Of a stretch of 5,108 nucleotides of DNA, positions 1-5,108 are shown piece by piece (positions within the stretch are counted from its first letter, which is position 1; the number at the start of each line of letters is the position of its first letter). This stretch comes from Pseudomonadota bacterium. Lineage in GTDB: Bacteria > Pseudomonadota > Alphaproteobacteria > Sphingomonadales > Sphingomonadaceae. The notes under the pieces were generated by a model. It was not told the DNA's origin. It saw only the letters and a list, made by a program, of their open reading frames with translations, and ran no database searches. Location of the stretch: contig JARXKR010000164.1 in NCBI GenBank assembly GCA_030271565.1, forward strand, positions 1 to 5,108. Reading direction: 5' to 3'. The position numbers were made by a program, and so were the translations under genes.

Positions 1-2284
1 TTGAGGCCTGTAGACCTTGCCGTGCCGCATCGTGCCGCGCCTGCGCAGCGGCAAGCTGGGCGCGGCCATTGGCGGGATCGGGCAGCGCGTCACGCCGCCC
101 TGCCGCAGTGCCAAGTTCGGCCTCGGCCAGCTTGCGCTGCTCGGCAAGGTCGCTAGCGGCGCGGGCCAGTTCGGTTCGGCGCAGTTCGAGCCGCGCCTTG
201 GCCGCCTCGGCTTGGTCGCAAGCGCGCAAGGCCCCGCGTTCGGCCTCGGCTGCGGCAGATACGGCACGTTCGGCCGCGACCAGCGCGGTCTGGAGTGCCG
301 ACAGTTCGCTCTGCACTTGCGCTGCCCGCGCCTCGGCGTCCTGCGCCGAATTGCGCAGCGCCGGAAGCTGCGCGTCCAGTGCGGCGAAGCGGTTCTCGGC
401 TTCAAGCCGGGCCGCTTCGGCCCCGCCCTCGCCGCGTGCGACGAACCCGTCCCAGCGGCGCAAATGTCCAGCGGTCGTCACCAGCCATTCGCCCGGAGCT
501 AACGCGCGGCCATCGTCGCTCGGTGCCACATGGACCAAGGCCAGTCGCGCTACCAGTTGCGGCGGACAGGCGCTGACCTGCTCGGCAAGGCTGTCTGGCA
601 CCGATGCCGGTGTCGCGGCTCCGGTCCAGTACCGCCCATCCTCACCCACTGGAGCCGCGCCGAGCAAGGCCTTGGAATCACGCCCGAGCACAGCGGCCAG
701 CGCGCGTTCGTAGCCCGGCTTGGCGCGCAACTGGTCGAGCGCTTGCGGCAGACCATGCTTGCCCGCTGCCTGTTTCGCGCGCGCCTCGCGGTCGCGGGTC
801 AAGGCTTGGTGCTCGCGCTCAATCCCGGCGAGGTCGGCCTTGCTCTGGGCCAACACCGCGCCAGCGGCATCGCGCTCAAGCTGAAGCTGCGCCTTGCGTT
901 CCTGCTGCCCGGCAAGTGCGGCTTGCGTGGTTTCAAGCTCGGTTCGCGCTGCCGTCGCTGCCGCTTCAGCCGAGGCGAGCGCAGCAAGCGGATCGCCCTC
1001 GCGGTCCAGACTGTCGGCCAGTTCGGCTTGGCGGCGGAGTTCGCCATCGAGCCGCTCGAGCCGCTGCTTGGCAGCAGCCAGTTCGGCCTCGGCCACGCGC
1101 CATTCGGCTTCGACCCCGGCCTGATCGGCGGTTGCCTGGGCCAGCGCGAGTTCGGCGGTGCGCAAAGCACGATCGGCATCGTCGAGCGCAGCGGCGATCA
1201 GCGGGCGGCGCGCTTCGTCGTCGCGCAGCGCGGCTTGCCCGGCGGCGAGGTCGCGCTCCAGCTTGGCCAGTGCGTCGGCAGCATCGCGGGTCAGCCGGTC
1301 GGCATCGCCGCGGTCTTCCTCAAGCCGCTGGTGTTGGCGCTCGAGATCGGCCAGCCGCTGTTCTGCGGCTTCAAGCTGGCTGGTCAGCGTCGCCATGCGG
1401 TGGCCATGCGCCGAAGCGTCGTCGCGCCGGTCGGCCAATTCGTCGCGGGCCCCGGCCAAGGCGGCAGCGGCGGCATGCTGTGCGTCCTGCGCGAACTTCG
1501 CTGCAATTTGCGCTTCGGCAACGCGGGCATCGGCCCCTTGCGCCTCGGTGCGCGCGGCTTCGGCCGCCGCCGCGGCATCGCGCCACCGCGCAAAAACCAG
1601 CCGCGCTTCGGCCAGTTTGATCTTGTCCGACAGTGCCTTGTAGCGCTCGGCGGCGCGAGCTTGGCGGCGCAGCGCGCCGATCTGCTGGTCGAGCTGGCCC
1701 ATCAGGTCCTCGAGCCGCGCCAGGTTGGTCTCGGTTGCGCGCAGTTTCTGCTCGGCGTCTTTGCGGCGCACGTGCAACCCGGCGATCCCGGCGGCCTCTT
1801 CGAGCATCATCCGCCGCTCGGCCGGCTTGGCCGCGATCACCGCAGCGATCCTGCCCTGGCTGACCAAGGCGGGGGAGTGCGCGCCGGTGGCGGCATCGGC
1901 AAAGACCAGCGCGACGTCCTTGGCGCGCACATCGCGGCCATTGACGCGGTAGGCGCTGCCCGCGCCGCGCTCGATCCGGCGCACGACTTCCATCGCGCTG
2001 TCATTGTCCGCACCGCCGGGCGAGGTGGTGTCGGCATGGAGCACCACTTCGGCGAAATCGCGCGGCGGGCGCTGCGCGGTCCCGGCGAAAATCACGTCTT
2101 CCATCCCGCCGCTGCGCATCGATTTGGGCGAATTTTCACCCATCACCCAGCGGATCGCTTCGAGCAGGTTCGATTTGCCGCAGCCATTGGGCCCGACCAC
2201 CCCGGTCAGCCCGGGTTCGATCCGCAGTTCAGCCGGCTCGACGAAGCTTTTGAACCCGCTGAGCTTGAGCCGCTTGATTCTCAT
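1..2284 (-). CDS. smc: Chromosome segregation ATPase SMC (N-terminal 761 codons; 3' end outside window)
   Basis: SMC forms the ATP-driven ring of bacterial condensin (with ScpA and ScpB) that loops and organises the chromosome in the cytoplasm. The start ATG at 2284 gives MRIKRLKLSGFKSF, the usual SMC N-terminus. Walker A is GPNGCGKS at residues 31-38 with Lys37. It is followed by RWVMGENSPKSMR, placing Arg57 at the conserved position, then MEDVIFAG at 61-68. The Q-loop SQGRI lies near 142-146, and EEAAGI follows shortly after. From about residue 165 to 505 the protein is an Ala/Glu/Arg-rich heptad-like coiled coil. A compact hinge spans about 510-620, and a second coil then runs to the window edge. 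No stop codon occurs in this frame. Alphaproteobacterial SMCs are about 1150 residues, so the C-terminal head (signature motif, Walker B, D-loop) is missing only because the window ends. A nearby upstream ATG at 2309 is out of frame. Upstream of the start I see only weak purine-rich sequence, no strong Shine-Dalgarno. Identification is very secure. Confidence 0.97.
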   Translation of the reverse strand, partial: MRIKRLKLSGFKSFVEPAELRIEPGLTGVVGPNGCGKSNLLEAIRWVMGENSPKSMRSGGMEDVIFAGTAQRPPRDFAEVVLHADTTSPGGADNDSAMEVVRRIERGAGSAYRVNGRDVRAKDVALVFADAATGAHSPALVSQGRIAAVIAAKPAERRMMLEEAAGIAGLHVRRKDAEQKLRATETNLARLEDLMGQLDQQIGALRRQARAAERYKALSDKIKLAEARLVFARWRDAAAAAEAARTEAQGADARVAEAQIAAKFAQDAQHAAAAALAGARDELADRRDDASAHGHRMATLTSQLEAAEQRLADLERQHQRLEEDRGDADRLTRDAADALAKLERDLAAGQAALRDDEARRPLIAAALDDADRALRTAELALAQATADQAGVEAEWRVAEAELAAAKQRLERLDGELRRQAELADSLDREGDPLAALASAEAAATAARTELETTQAALAGQQERKAQLQLERDAAGAVLAQSKADLAGIEREHQALTRDREARAKQAAGKHGLPQALDQLRAKPGYERALAAVLGRDSKALLGAAPVGEDGRYWTGAATPASVPDSLAEQVSACPPQLVARLALVHVAPSDDGRALAPGEWLVTTAGHLRRWDGFVARGEGGAEAARLEAENRFAALDAQLPALRNSAQDAEARAAQVQSELSALQTALVAAERAVSAAAEAERGALRACDQAEAAKARLELRRTELARAASDLAEQRKLAEAELGTAAGRRDALPDPANGRAQLAAAQARHDAARQGLQAS

Positions 2285-2317
2285 GCTTCGTGCCGCCAGC
2301 CCCCGCCATGGGCCCGC
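2285..2317 (-). other. Short spacer between the DsbA-like lipoprotein gene and smc
   Basis: These 33 bases separate the TAA of the lipoprotein gene from the smc ATG. They contain an out-of-frame ATG and G-rich sequence (GGCGGGGG, GGCGGC) but no convincing Shine-Dalgarno, terminator or promoter. The short distance suggests that smc is read on the same transcript as the lipoprotein gene. Confidence 0.6.
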
Positions 2318-3082
2318 TTAGCGCGAGCCGGCGGCGCGCAGCGCCTCGGCGACTTTGGGCCATTCAGACTGATCGGCCGGTAACTGGAAGCCGTTAAGCA
2401 CCAGGGTCGGGGTCTGGTTGACCCCGGCTTCGCCATAGGTCTTGGCGTTATTCGCCACTTGGGTAGCTGTCTGAATGTTGGCCAGGCAAGCATGGGCTTG
2501 ATCGACCGACACCCCGCGCGCGGCAAAGAAATCGGTGTATTTGAGCGCGTCGGCCAGCGCCGGATAGTGCTGTGCGGGGGGCAAGCTGCCGGCAGCCTCA
2601 GCGGCTTTCTGAACCGCCGGGTCCTCCAGCGGCTTTTGCATGGCGTCGAAATTGCCGTAAATCTGCTCAACCAACGGGAAGAAGCTCTCCTTTGGCGCGC
2701 AGCGCACCAGCACGGTCAGCGGAATGTCCTGCGGGTGGATCGCAAAGCTGCGGTATTCGTAGCTGACCCGGCCCGAGGCGACGAATTCGGTCTTAAGCGG
2801 CTCCATCGCTTCCTGAGCGAACCGCGCGCAGTGCGGGCATGACAGCGAACCGTATTCGACCAGCTTGATCTTGGCCTGCGGGTTGCCCATCAGCATTCCC
2901 CCGGTCGCGGTCGCGGTGATCACGTCTTCCCACTTTTGCCCGGCGGGGGCAGCGATCTTGGCGAGTGCACTGCCGGCGGGCGCTGCGCTTTCGGCGGTGT
3001 CCTTCTTGCAGGCGGCAAGCCCCAGGGCGAGCGGGGCGGCAGCAAAGGCGAGCAGCAGGTGGCGCGAGCGGAGTGCGATCAT
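2318..3082 (-). CDS. DsbA-family thiol:disulfide oxidoreductase, lipoprotein, CPHC active site
   Basis: This is a predicted cell-envelope dithiol oxidase of the thioredoxin fold (DSBA-like/Thioredoxin_4 type), 254 residues long. The N-terminus is a lipoprotein signal: basic start, hydrophobic stretch, then lipobox LAAC with lipidated Cys25, followed by two lysines and an Ala-rich linker. The catalytic domain begins near Trp51 and carries the motif MGNPQAKIKLVEY and then CPHC at 82-85, the same dipeptide as classical E. coli DsbA. The cis-proline loop is Thr224-Pro225 (TPTLVLNG). Two further cysteines, Cys128 and Cys199, probably pair, as in alphaproteobacterial DsbAs. The start ATG has AAGGAA 11 bases upstream. 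The stop is 33 bases before smc. Among the three paralogues here it is the best candidate for the general oxidase, but its partner (DsbB-like or other) is not in the window. Membrane anchoring is inferred from the lipobox; inner versus outer membrane is not settled, although Lys at +2 gives no Asp-type retention signal. Confidence 0.93.
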   Translation of the reverse strand: MIALRSRHLLLAFAAAPLALGLAACKKDTAESAAPAGSALAKIAAPAGQKWEDVITATATGGMLMGNPQAKIKLVEYGSLSCPHCARFAQEAMEPLKTEFVASGRVSYEYRSFAIHPQDIPLTVLVRCAPKESFFPLVEQIYGNFDAMQKPLEDPAVQKAAEAAGSLPPAQHYPALADALKYTDFFAARGVSVDQAHACLANIQTATQVANNAKTYGEAGVNQTPTLVLNGFQLPADQSEWPKVAEALRAAGSR

Positions 3083-3093
3083 GGCGCTATGGG

Positions 3094-3099
3094 TTCCTT
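3094..3099 (-). promoter_or_regulatory. Ribosome-binding site of the DsbA-like lipoprotein gene
   Basis: On the minus strand this reads AAGGAA, ending 11 bases before the ATG at 3082. The spacing is slightly long but workable. It supports the start chosen, which places a complete lipoprotein signal at the N-terminus. Unlike the first two dsbA-like genes, this one begins after a real gap and so needs its own initiation site. Confidence 0.6.
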
Positions 3100-3142
3100 G
3101 GCGGTTCGAGTCGGGAAATGTACGCTGGATTGGCCGGCGGCA

Positions 3143-3172
3143 GAAGGCGGAAACGGCTAGAAACCGCGCTTC
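3143..3172. repeat. Imperfect inverted repeat (possible hairpin) in the intergenic gap
   Basis: The arms GAAGGCGG (3143-3150) and CCGCGCTTC (3164-3172) pair over 8 bases with one bulged base, around a 13-base loop. It lies just downstream of the stop of the second DsbA-like gene, so it could act in partial termination, attenuation or 3'-end protection. No T-run follows on the minus strand, so it is not a standard rho-independent terminator. In GC-rich DNA a stem of this size can occur by chance. Confidence 0.3.
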
Positions 3173-3184
3173 TCCACAAGTGAA

Positions 3185-3940
3185 TTACCTCGATCGGGCG
3201 ATGATTGGCCGGGCCGTCGATGCTGTTGCCAGCGCGGCATTGATCCGCGGAGCAAGTTCGGGCCAGCCGTACACGTCCTGCAACACACCGTTGATCAGGA
3301 AGCTTGGTGTGCCGACTACGCCGACCGTGTTCCCGGCATATTCGGTCTGCTTGGTAAGCCAGTCGAGTTTGGTTTGGTCACTCAGGCAAGTGTCGAGCGC
3401 AGCGGCGGTATAACCGCGCCCGAGCATCAATTTGTACAGGCCCATGTCCTTGGCGACCGCCATTCGCTGCTCTGCGGGCTTGCTTTCAAGCGCTTGCCAG
3501 CGCGCCTGATAGCCCGGATCGGCCGGCGCCTTGAACCAGGTGCCCTGTGCTGCAAGCAGCGCTGCGGTATTGCCGAAGTACTGGTCATTGCGGCCGCACA
3601 GCGCGAGCAATGCCGGGACTTCGTCGAGCGAAATGCGGATGAACGGTCGCAGTTCGACCGAGACCTTGCCCTTGCGGACCAGCCCGGCATCGAGCGGGAT
3701 CTTCGATTCCTTGGAGAATTCGGCGCAGTGGCTGCAGGTATAGGAGATGAACTCAACCACCTTCACCGGGGCATCGGGGTTGCCCATCACCGGAAATCCG
3801 TCGGCGGTCATCGTGATGGTCCGGTCCCAGCGCGGTCCGGCGACAGCGGTCTTGTGGCGCGGCGCAGGCTTGGCCGTGGCTGGCGCGCCCGAAATCAGCA
3901 ATCCGGCGGTGAGGACTCCAGCAATCGTCTTCTTGATCAT
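3185..3940 (-). CDS. DsbA-family secreted thiol:disulfide oxidoreductase, CSHC active site
   Basis: This is a predicted periplasmic thioredoxin-fold oxidoreductase of 251 residues. The N-terminus MIKKTIAGVLTAG leads into a hydrophobic core and an Ala-Thr-Ala cleavage site after residue 23, so the protein is secreted without a lipobox. The catalytic domain starts near Trp38 and has the motif MGNPDAPVKVVEF. CSHC follows at 69-72: the His next to the second cysteine, typical of DsbA, is kept, but Pro is replaced by Ser. The cis-proline loop is Thr211-Pro212 (GTPSFLINGV). Cys115 and Cys185 form the likely second disulfide. The ATG overlaps the stop of the preceding gene in ATGA, and no strong Shine-Dalgarno precedes it, so translation is probably coupled. 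It resembles its upstream neighbour more than the lipoprotein, sharing the segment around D-M-G-[FL]-Y and the C-L-x-D-Q motif. This points to a tandem duplication. The substrate is unknown. Confidence 0.92.
   Translation of the reverse strand: MIKKTIAGVLTAGLLISGAPATAKPAPRHKTAVAGPRWDRTITMTADGFPVMGNPDAPVKVVEFISYTCSHCAEFSKESKIPLDAGLVRKGKVSVELRPFIRISLDEVPALLALCGRNDQYFGNTAALLAAQGTWFKAPADPGYQARWQALESKPAEQRMAVAKDMGLYKLMLGRGYTAAALDTCLSDQTKLDWLTKQTEYAGNTVGVVGTPSFLINGVLQDVYGWPELAPRINAALATASTARPIIARSR
3937..3940 (-). promoter_or_regulatory. ATGA stop/start overlap coupling two DsbA-like genes
   Basis: On the minus strand the TGA stop of the CADC protein (3939-3937) and the ATG of the CSHC protein (3940-3938) share the sequence ATGA. 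This arrangement normally means one mRNA with re-initiation by the terminating ribosome, which tends to keep the two products at matched levels. The lack of a clear separate Shine-Dalgarno upstream agrees with this. Confidence 0.85.
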
Positions 3941-4617
3941 TTCAGGCTCGCATCGATCTGGGGGCGCAGCTCGGCCCAGCTATGGGCTTTGTCGAGCAGG
4001 GTGCCGTTGATGGTGAAACTCGGAGGTGTTTTGACGCCGCTCGCATAACCGGCTTTGCTTTGTTCGCCAATCCGGTTTGCGAGCCGTTGGTCGCCGAGAC
4101 ATGCATCGGTTGCAGAGCGGTCATAGCCGCGGCTCTCCATGACAGCGTAAAATCCCATGTCGTCCGCAATCGCGTGGCCGCGGGAAAGCAGCGAACCGCT
4201 GATCCAGCGTTGCTTTTGTGCATTCCCGGCCCGCGCGAACGTCTCGCGCCAGCGGTTCTGGCTGCGCATCAGGGCGGCATGGTTGAGCGCGAACTTGTCC
4301 GGCGTACCGCAATCGGCGAGCATCGCTGCAGCCAGATCGACCGGTCCTTGTACCAGATGCCGCACCTCGATCGACAGCTTGCCCGATGAAACATAGCCGA
4401 TCTGCAAAGCACCGTCGGACTGGATTAAGAAGGTGGCGCAGTCGGCGCAGGTGTAGCTGACGTATTCGACCAACCTCACCTTGGCATCGGGATTGCCGAT
4501 CAGATGGCCATCGGGGGTGAGCGCAACGGTGTGGTTCCAGCCGACGGTCTTGGGCGCGGTGGCCGTGAGCAATGATGCGGCTGCGAGCAGTATGGCAGTC
4601 CGGGCGACGCGCTTCAC
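3937..4617 (-). CDS. DsbA-like thioredoxin-fold protein with atypical CADC active site
   Basis: This is a predicted exported thioredoxin-fold protein of 226 residues. The start is GTG at 4617, which overlaps the preceding TGA (GTGA) and has GGAGG 10 bases upstream. The protein then begins directly with a signal-like segment (KRVARTAILLAAASLLTATA). In-frame ATGs further upstream, e.g. at 4959, would add 114 Arg/Pro-rich residues read inside the DciA-like gene and are not credible. The domain starts near Trp27, has IGNPDAKVRLVEY, then CADC at 57-60: both cysteines are present, but the DsbA-type His is replaced by Asp. The cis-proline is Thr197-Pro198 (TPPSFTING). Cys103 and Cys173 match the second cysteine pair of the two paralogues downstream. 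Cleavage after Ala21 would leave Pro at +1, which is unfavourable, so the signal could be uncleaved or cut elsewhere. The altered dipeptide suggests a different redox role (weaker oxidant, reductase or isomerase), but that is inference. Confidence 0.9.
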   Translation of the reverse strand: MKRVARTAILLAAASLLTATAPKTVGWNHTVALTPDGHLIGNPDAKVRLVEYVSYTCADCATFLIQSDGALQIGYVSSGKLSIEVRHLVQGPVDLAAAMLADCGTPDKFALNHAALMRSQNRWRETFARAGNAQKQRWISGSLLSRGHAIADDMGFYAVMESRGYDRSATDACLGDQRLANRIGEQSKAGYASGVKTPPSFTINGTLLDKAHSWAELRPQIDASLK

Positions 4618-5108
4618 TGCTTCTCGTCCTCCGCCGCAGTCCCAAGGCTGCGCGCCAGCGATTCGAGCACCGTGCGCAGTTCCGGGTCGCCGATATCGCG
4701 CAGGCTGTCCCCCAGTTCGAACGGGATCGGGCGGAGCGATGGCGGCGCTGTCGGGCGTTCCTTGGCAGCGGGAGGCTGAACCGCACCTTGCCGCAACTTG
4801 ACCCGGGAGACCGCGTTGTAGCCGAAGAACCGGTTCACCCGCTCGATGATCTCGGGGATGACATGGCTGATCATCGGCGCGTGCGCGGGGACCACCAGTA
4901 GTTGCAGGATGCCGTCGCTCTTCTCGCCTGGGGGAAAACGGATCGCCTCGGGCATGCACACCCGGGCGTGGCGCTCACCGACGATCTCGGGCCAGCGGGT
5001 GACCACGCTCGACTGGACGAAGCCGAATTTGCGGAACGCAGTGCGGCCGACTTCGGGCATCAGTTCGGAGATCGGCCGCGCGCCGCCGCCGCGCGCACGC
5101 TCAAAGCG
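4614..5108 (-). CDS. dciA: DUF721/DciA-family protein (5' end outside window)
   Basis: DciA-family proteins are cytoplasmic loaders/partners of the replicative helicase DnaB in bacteria without DnaC, which includes most alphaproteobacteria. The frame is open from the right edge. The first visible residues, RFERARGGGARPISELMPEVG, join smoothly to the conserved TAFRKFGFVQSSVVTRWPEIVG stretch, so the true start lies outside and the ATG at 5060 is internal. The DUF721 core shows the W-P-E-I-V-G motif and a strand (ILQLLVVPAHAPM). A helix with RVNRFFGY then leads to the segment VSRVKLRQG. A Pro/Ala-rich linker follows, and then a short C-terminal helix (DPELRTVLESLARSLG). The stop TGA overlaps the GTG of the next gene by four bases, so it heads the visible operon. 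In related genomes I would expect mutY upstream, but that is outside this window. Family assignment is strong; the helicase-loading role rests on family knowledge. Confidence 0.87.
   Translation of the reverse strand, partial: RFERARGGGARPISELMPEVGRTAFRKFGFVQSSVVTRWPEIVGERHARVCMPEAIRFPPGEKSDGILQLLVVPAHAPMISHVIPEIIERVNRFFGYNAVSRVKLRQGAVQPPAAKERPTAPPSLRPIPFELGDSLRDIGDPELRTVLESLARSLGTAAEDEKQ
4628..4632 (-). promoter_or_regulatory. Ribosome-binding site that fixes the GTG start of the CADC protein
   Basis: On the minus strand this reads GGAGG, a near-perfect Shine-Dalgarno, 10 bases before the GTG at 4617. It lies inside the end of the DciA-like coding region. It decides the start: the codon it serves opens directly into a signal sequence, while upstream in-frame starts read antisensical Arg/Pro-rich protein. 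Confidence 0.75.

Larger units (their letters stand above)
3083..3184. other. Intergenic gap between the second and third DsbA-like genes
   Basis: These 102 bases are the longest non-coding stretch in the window. They hold the AAGGAA ribosome-binding site of the lipoprotein gene at 3094-3099 and an imperfect inverted repeat at 3143-3172. Reading the minus strand, a TACATT hexamer resembles a -10 box, but the element 17 bases upstream (TTCTGC) matches a -35 box poorly. An internal promoter for the lipoprotein gene and smc is therefore possible but not shown. I see no small ORF and no RNA gene. Confidence 0.6.

Noticed and set aside
17..713. Several plus-strand Ser/Ala/Arg-rich open frames near the left edge
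   Set aside because: They overlap smc coding sequence, have low-complexity translations, and show no ribosome-binding site or family resemblance.
1..2284. Repeated short motifs (ttcggc/gcctcggc) across the left half as a DNA repeat array
   Set aside because: They are the antisense of recurring GCC-GAA and GCC-GAG (Ala-Glu) codons in the coiled coil, without fixed period or spacer structure.
530..2383. 617-codon open frame on the plus strand opposite smc
   Set aside because: It is a shadow of smc. GC-rich, Ala/Glu/Arg-rich coiled-coil coding DNA with G/C third positions leaves stop-free antisense frames. The translation is Gly/Arg-rich with no recognisable domain, while the minus frame is an unmistakable SMC.
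3143..3172. Rho-independent terminator after the CSHC gene
   Set aside because: There is an imperfect stem, but no T-run follows on the coding strand, and the downstream gene is close and on the same strand. It is kept only as a possible hairpin.
4618..4959. In-frame N-terminal extension of the CADC protein from an ATG at 4959
   Set aside because: The 114 added residues are Arg/Pro-rich and lie wholly within the DciA-like gene in another frame. The GTG at 4617 has GGAGG upstream, overlaps the previous stop and opens a signal sequence.
4614..5060. ATG at 5060 as the start of the DciA-like gene
   Set aside because: The frame stays open to the window edge and the residues before that Met (PISEL) continue the conserved N-terminal helix of the family, so the real start is beyond the window.

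Overview
The window is GC-rich DNA from an alphaproteobacterium, most likely a sphingomonad (Sphingomonadales, e.g. Novosphingobium/Erythrobacter-like). The evidence is the style of the SMC head sequence, the DUF721/DciA-type protein, and a gene order of helicase loader, DsbA-family thiol oxidoreductases, then smc. I recognise that order from this class, but I could not check it against a database.

All five genes lie on the minus strand and read from right to left: (1) a DUF721/DciA-family protein, cut at its 5' end by the right window edge; (2) a secreted DsbA-like protein with a CADC active site, starting at a GTG that overlaps the previous stop; (3) a secreted DsbA-like protein with CSHC, starting in an ATGA overlap; (4) after a 102-base gap, a DsbA-like lipoprotein with CPHC; (5) after 33 bases, smc, whose first 761 codons fill the left 2.3 kb and run off the left edge. 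There is no gene-free stretch longer than about 100 bases.

The layout sandwiches a periplasmic disulfide cassette of three thioredoxin-fold paralogues between two cytoplasmic chromosome-maintenance genes (helicase loading and condensin). The overlaps indicate that the first three genes are co-transcribed and translationally coupled. The 102-base gap before the lipoprotein gene is the only place with room for an extra promoter or a hairpin. The paralogues differ in active-site dipeptide and in anchoring, but share a second cysteine pair at nearly invariant spacing. This suggests duplication followed by specialisation.

I see no tRNA, rRNA, mobile element, CRISPR array or clear rho-independent terminator. 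This is mostly a conserved core-genome neighbourhood. The most interesting part is the diversified DsbA trio, not a new system.
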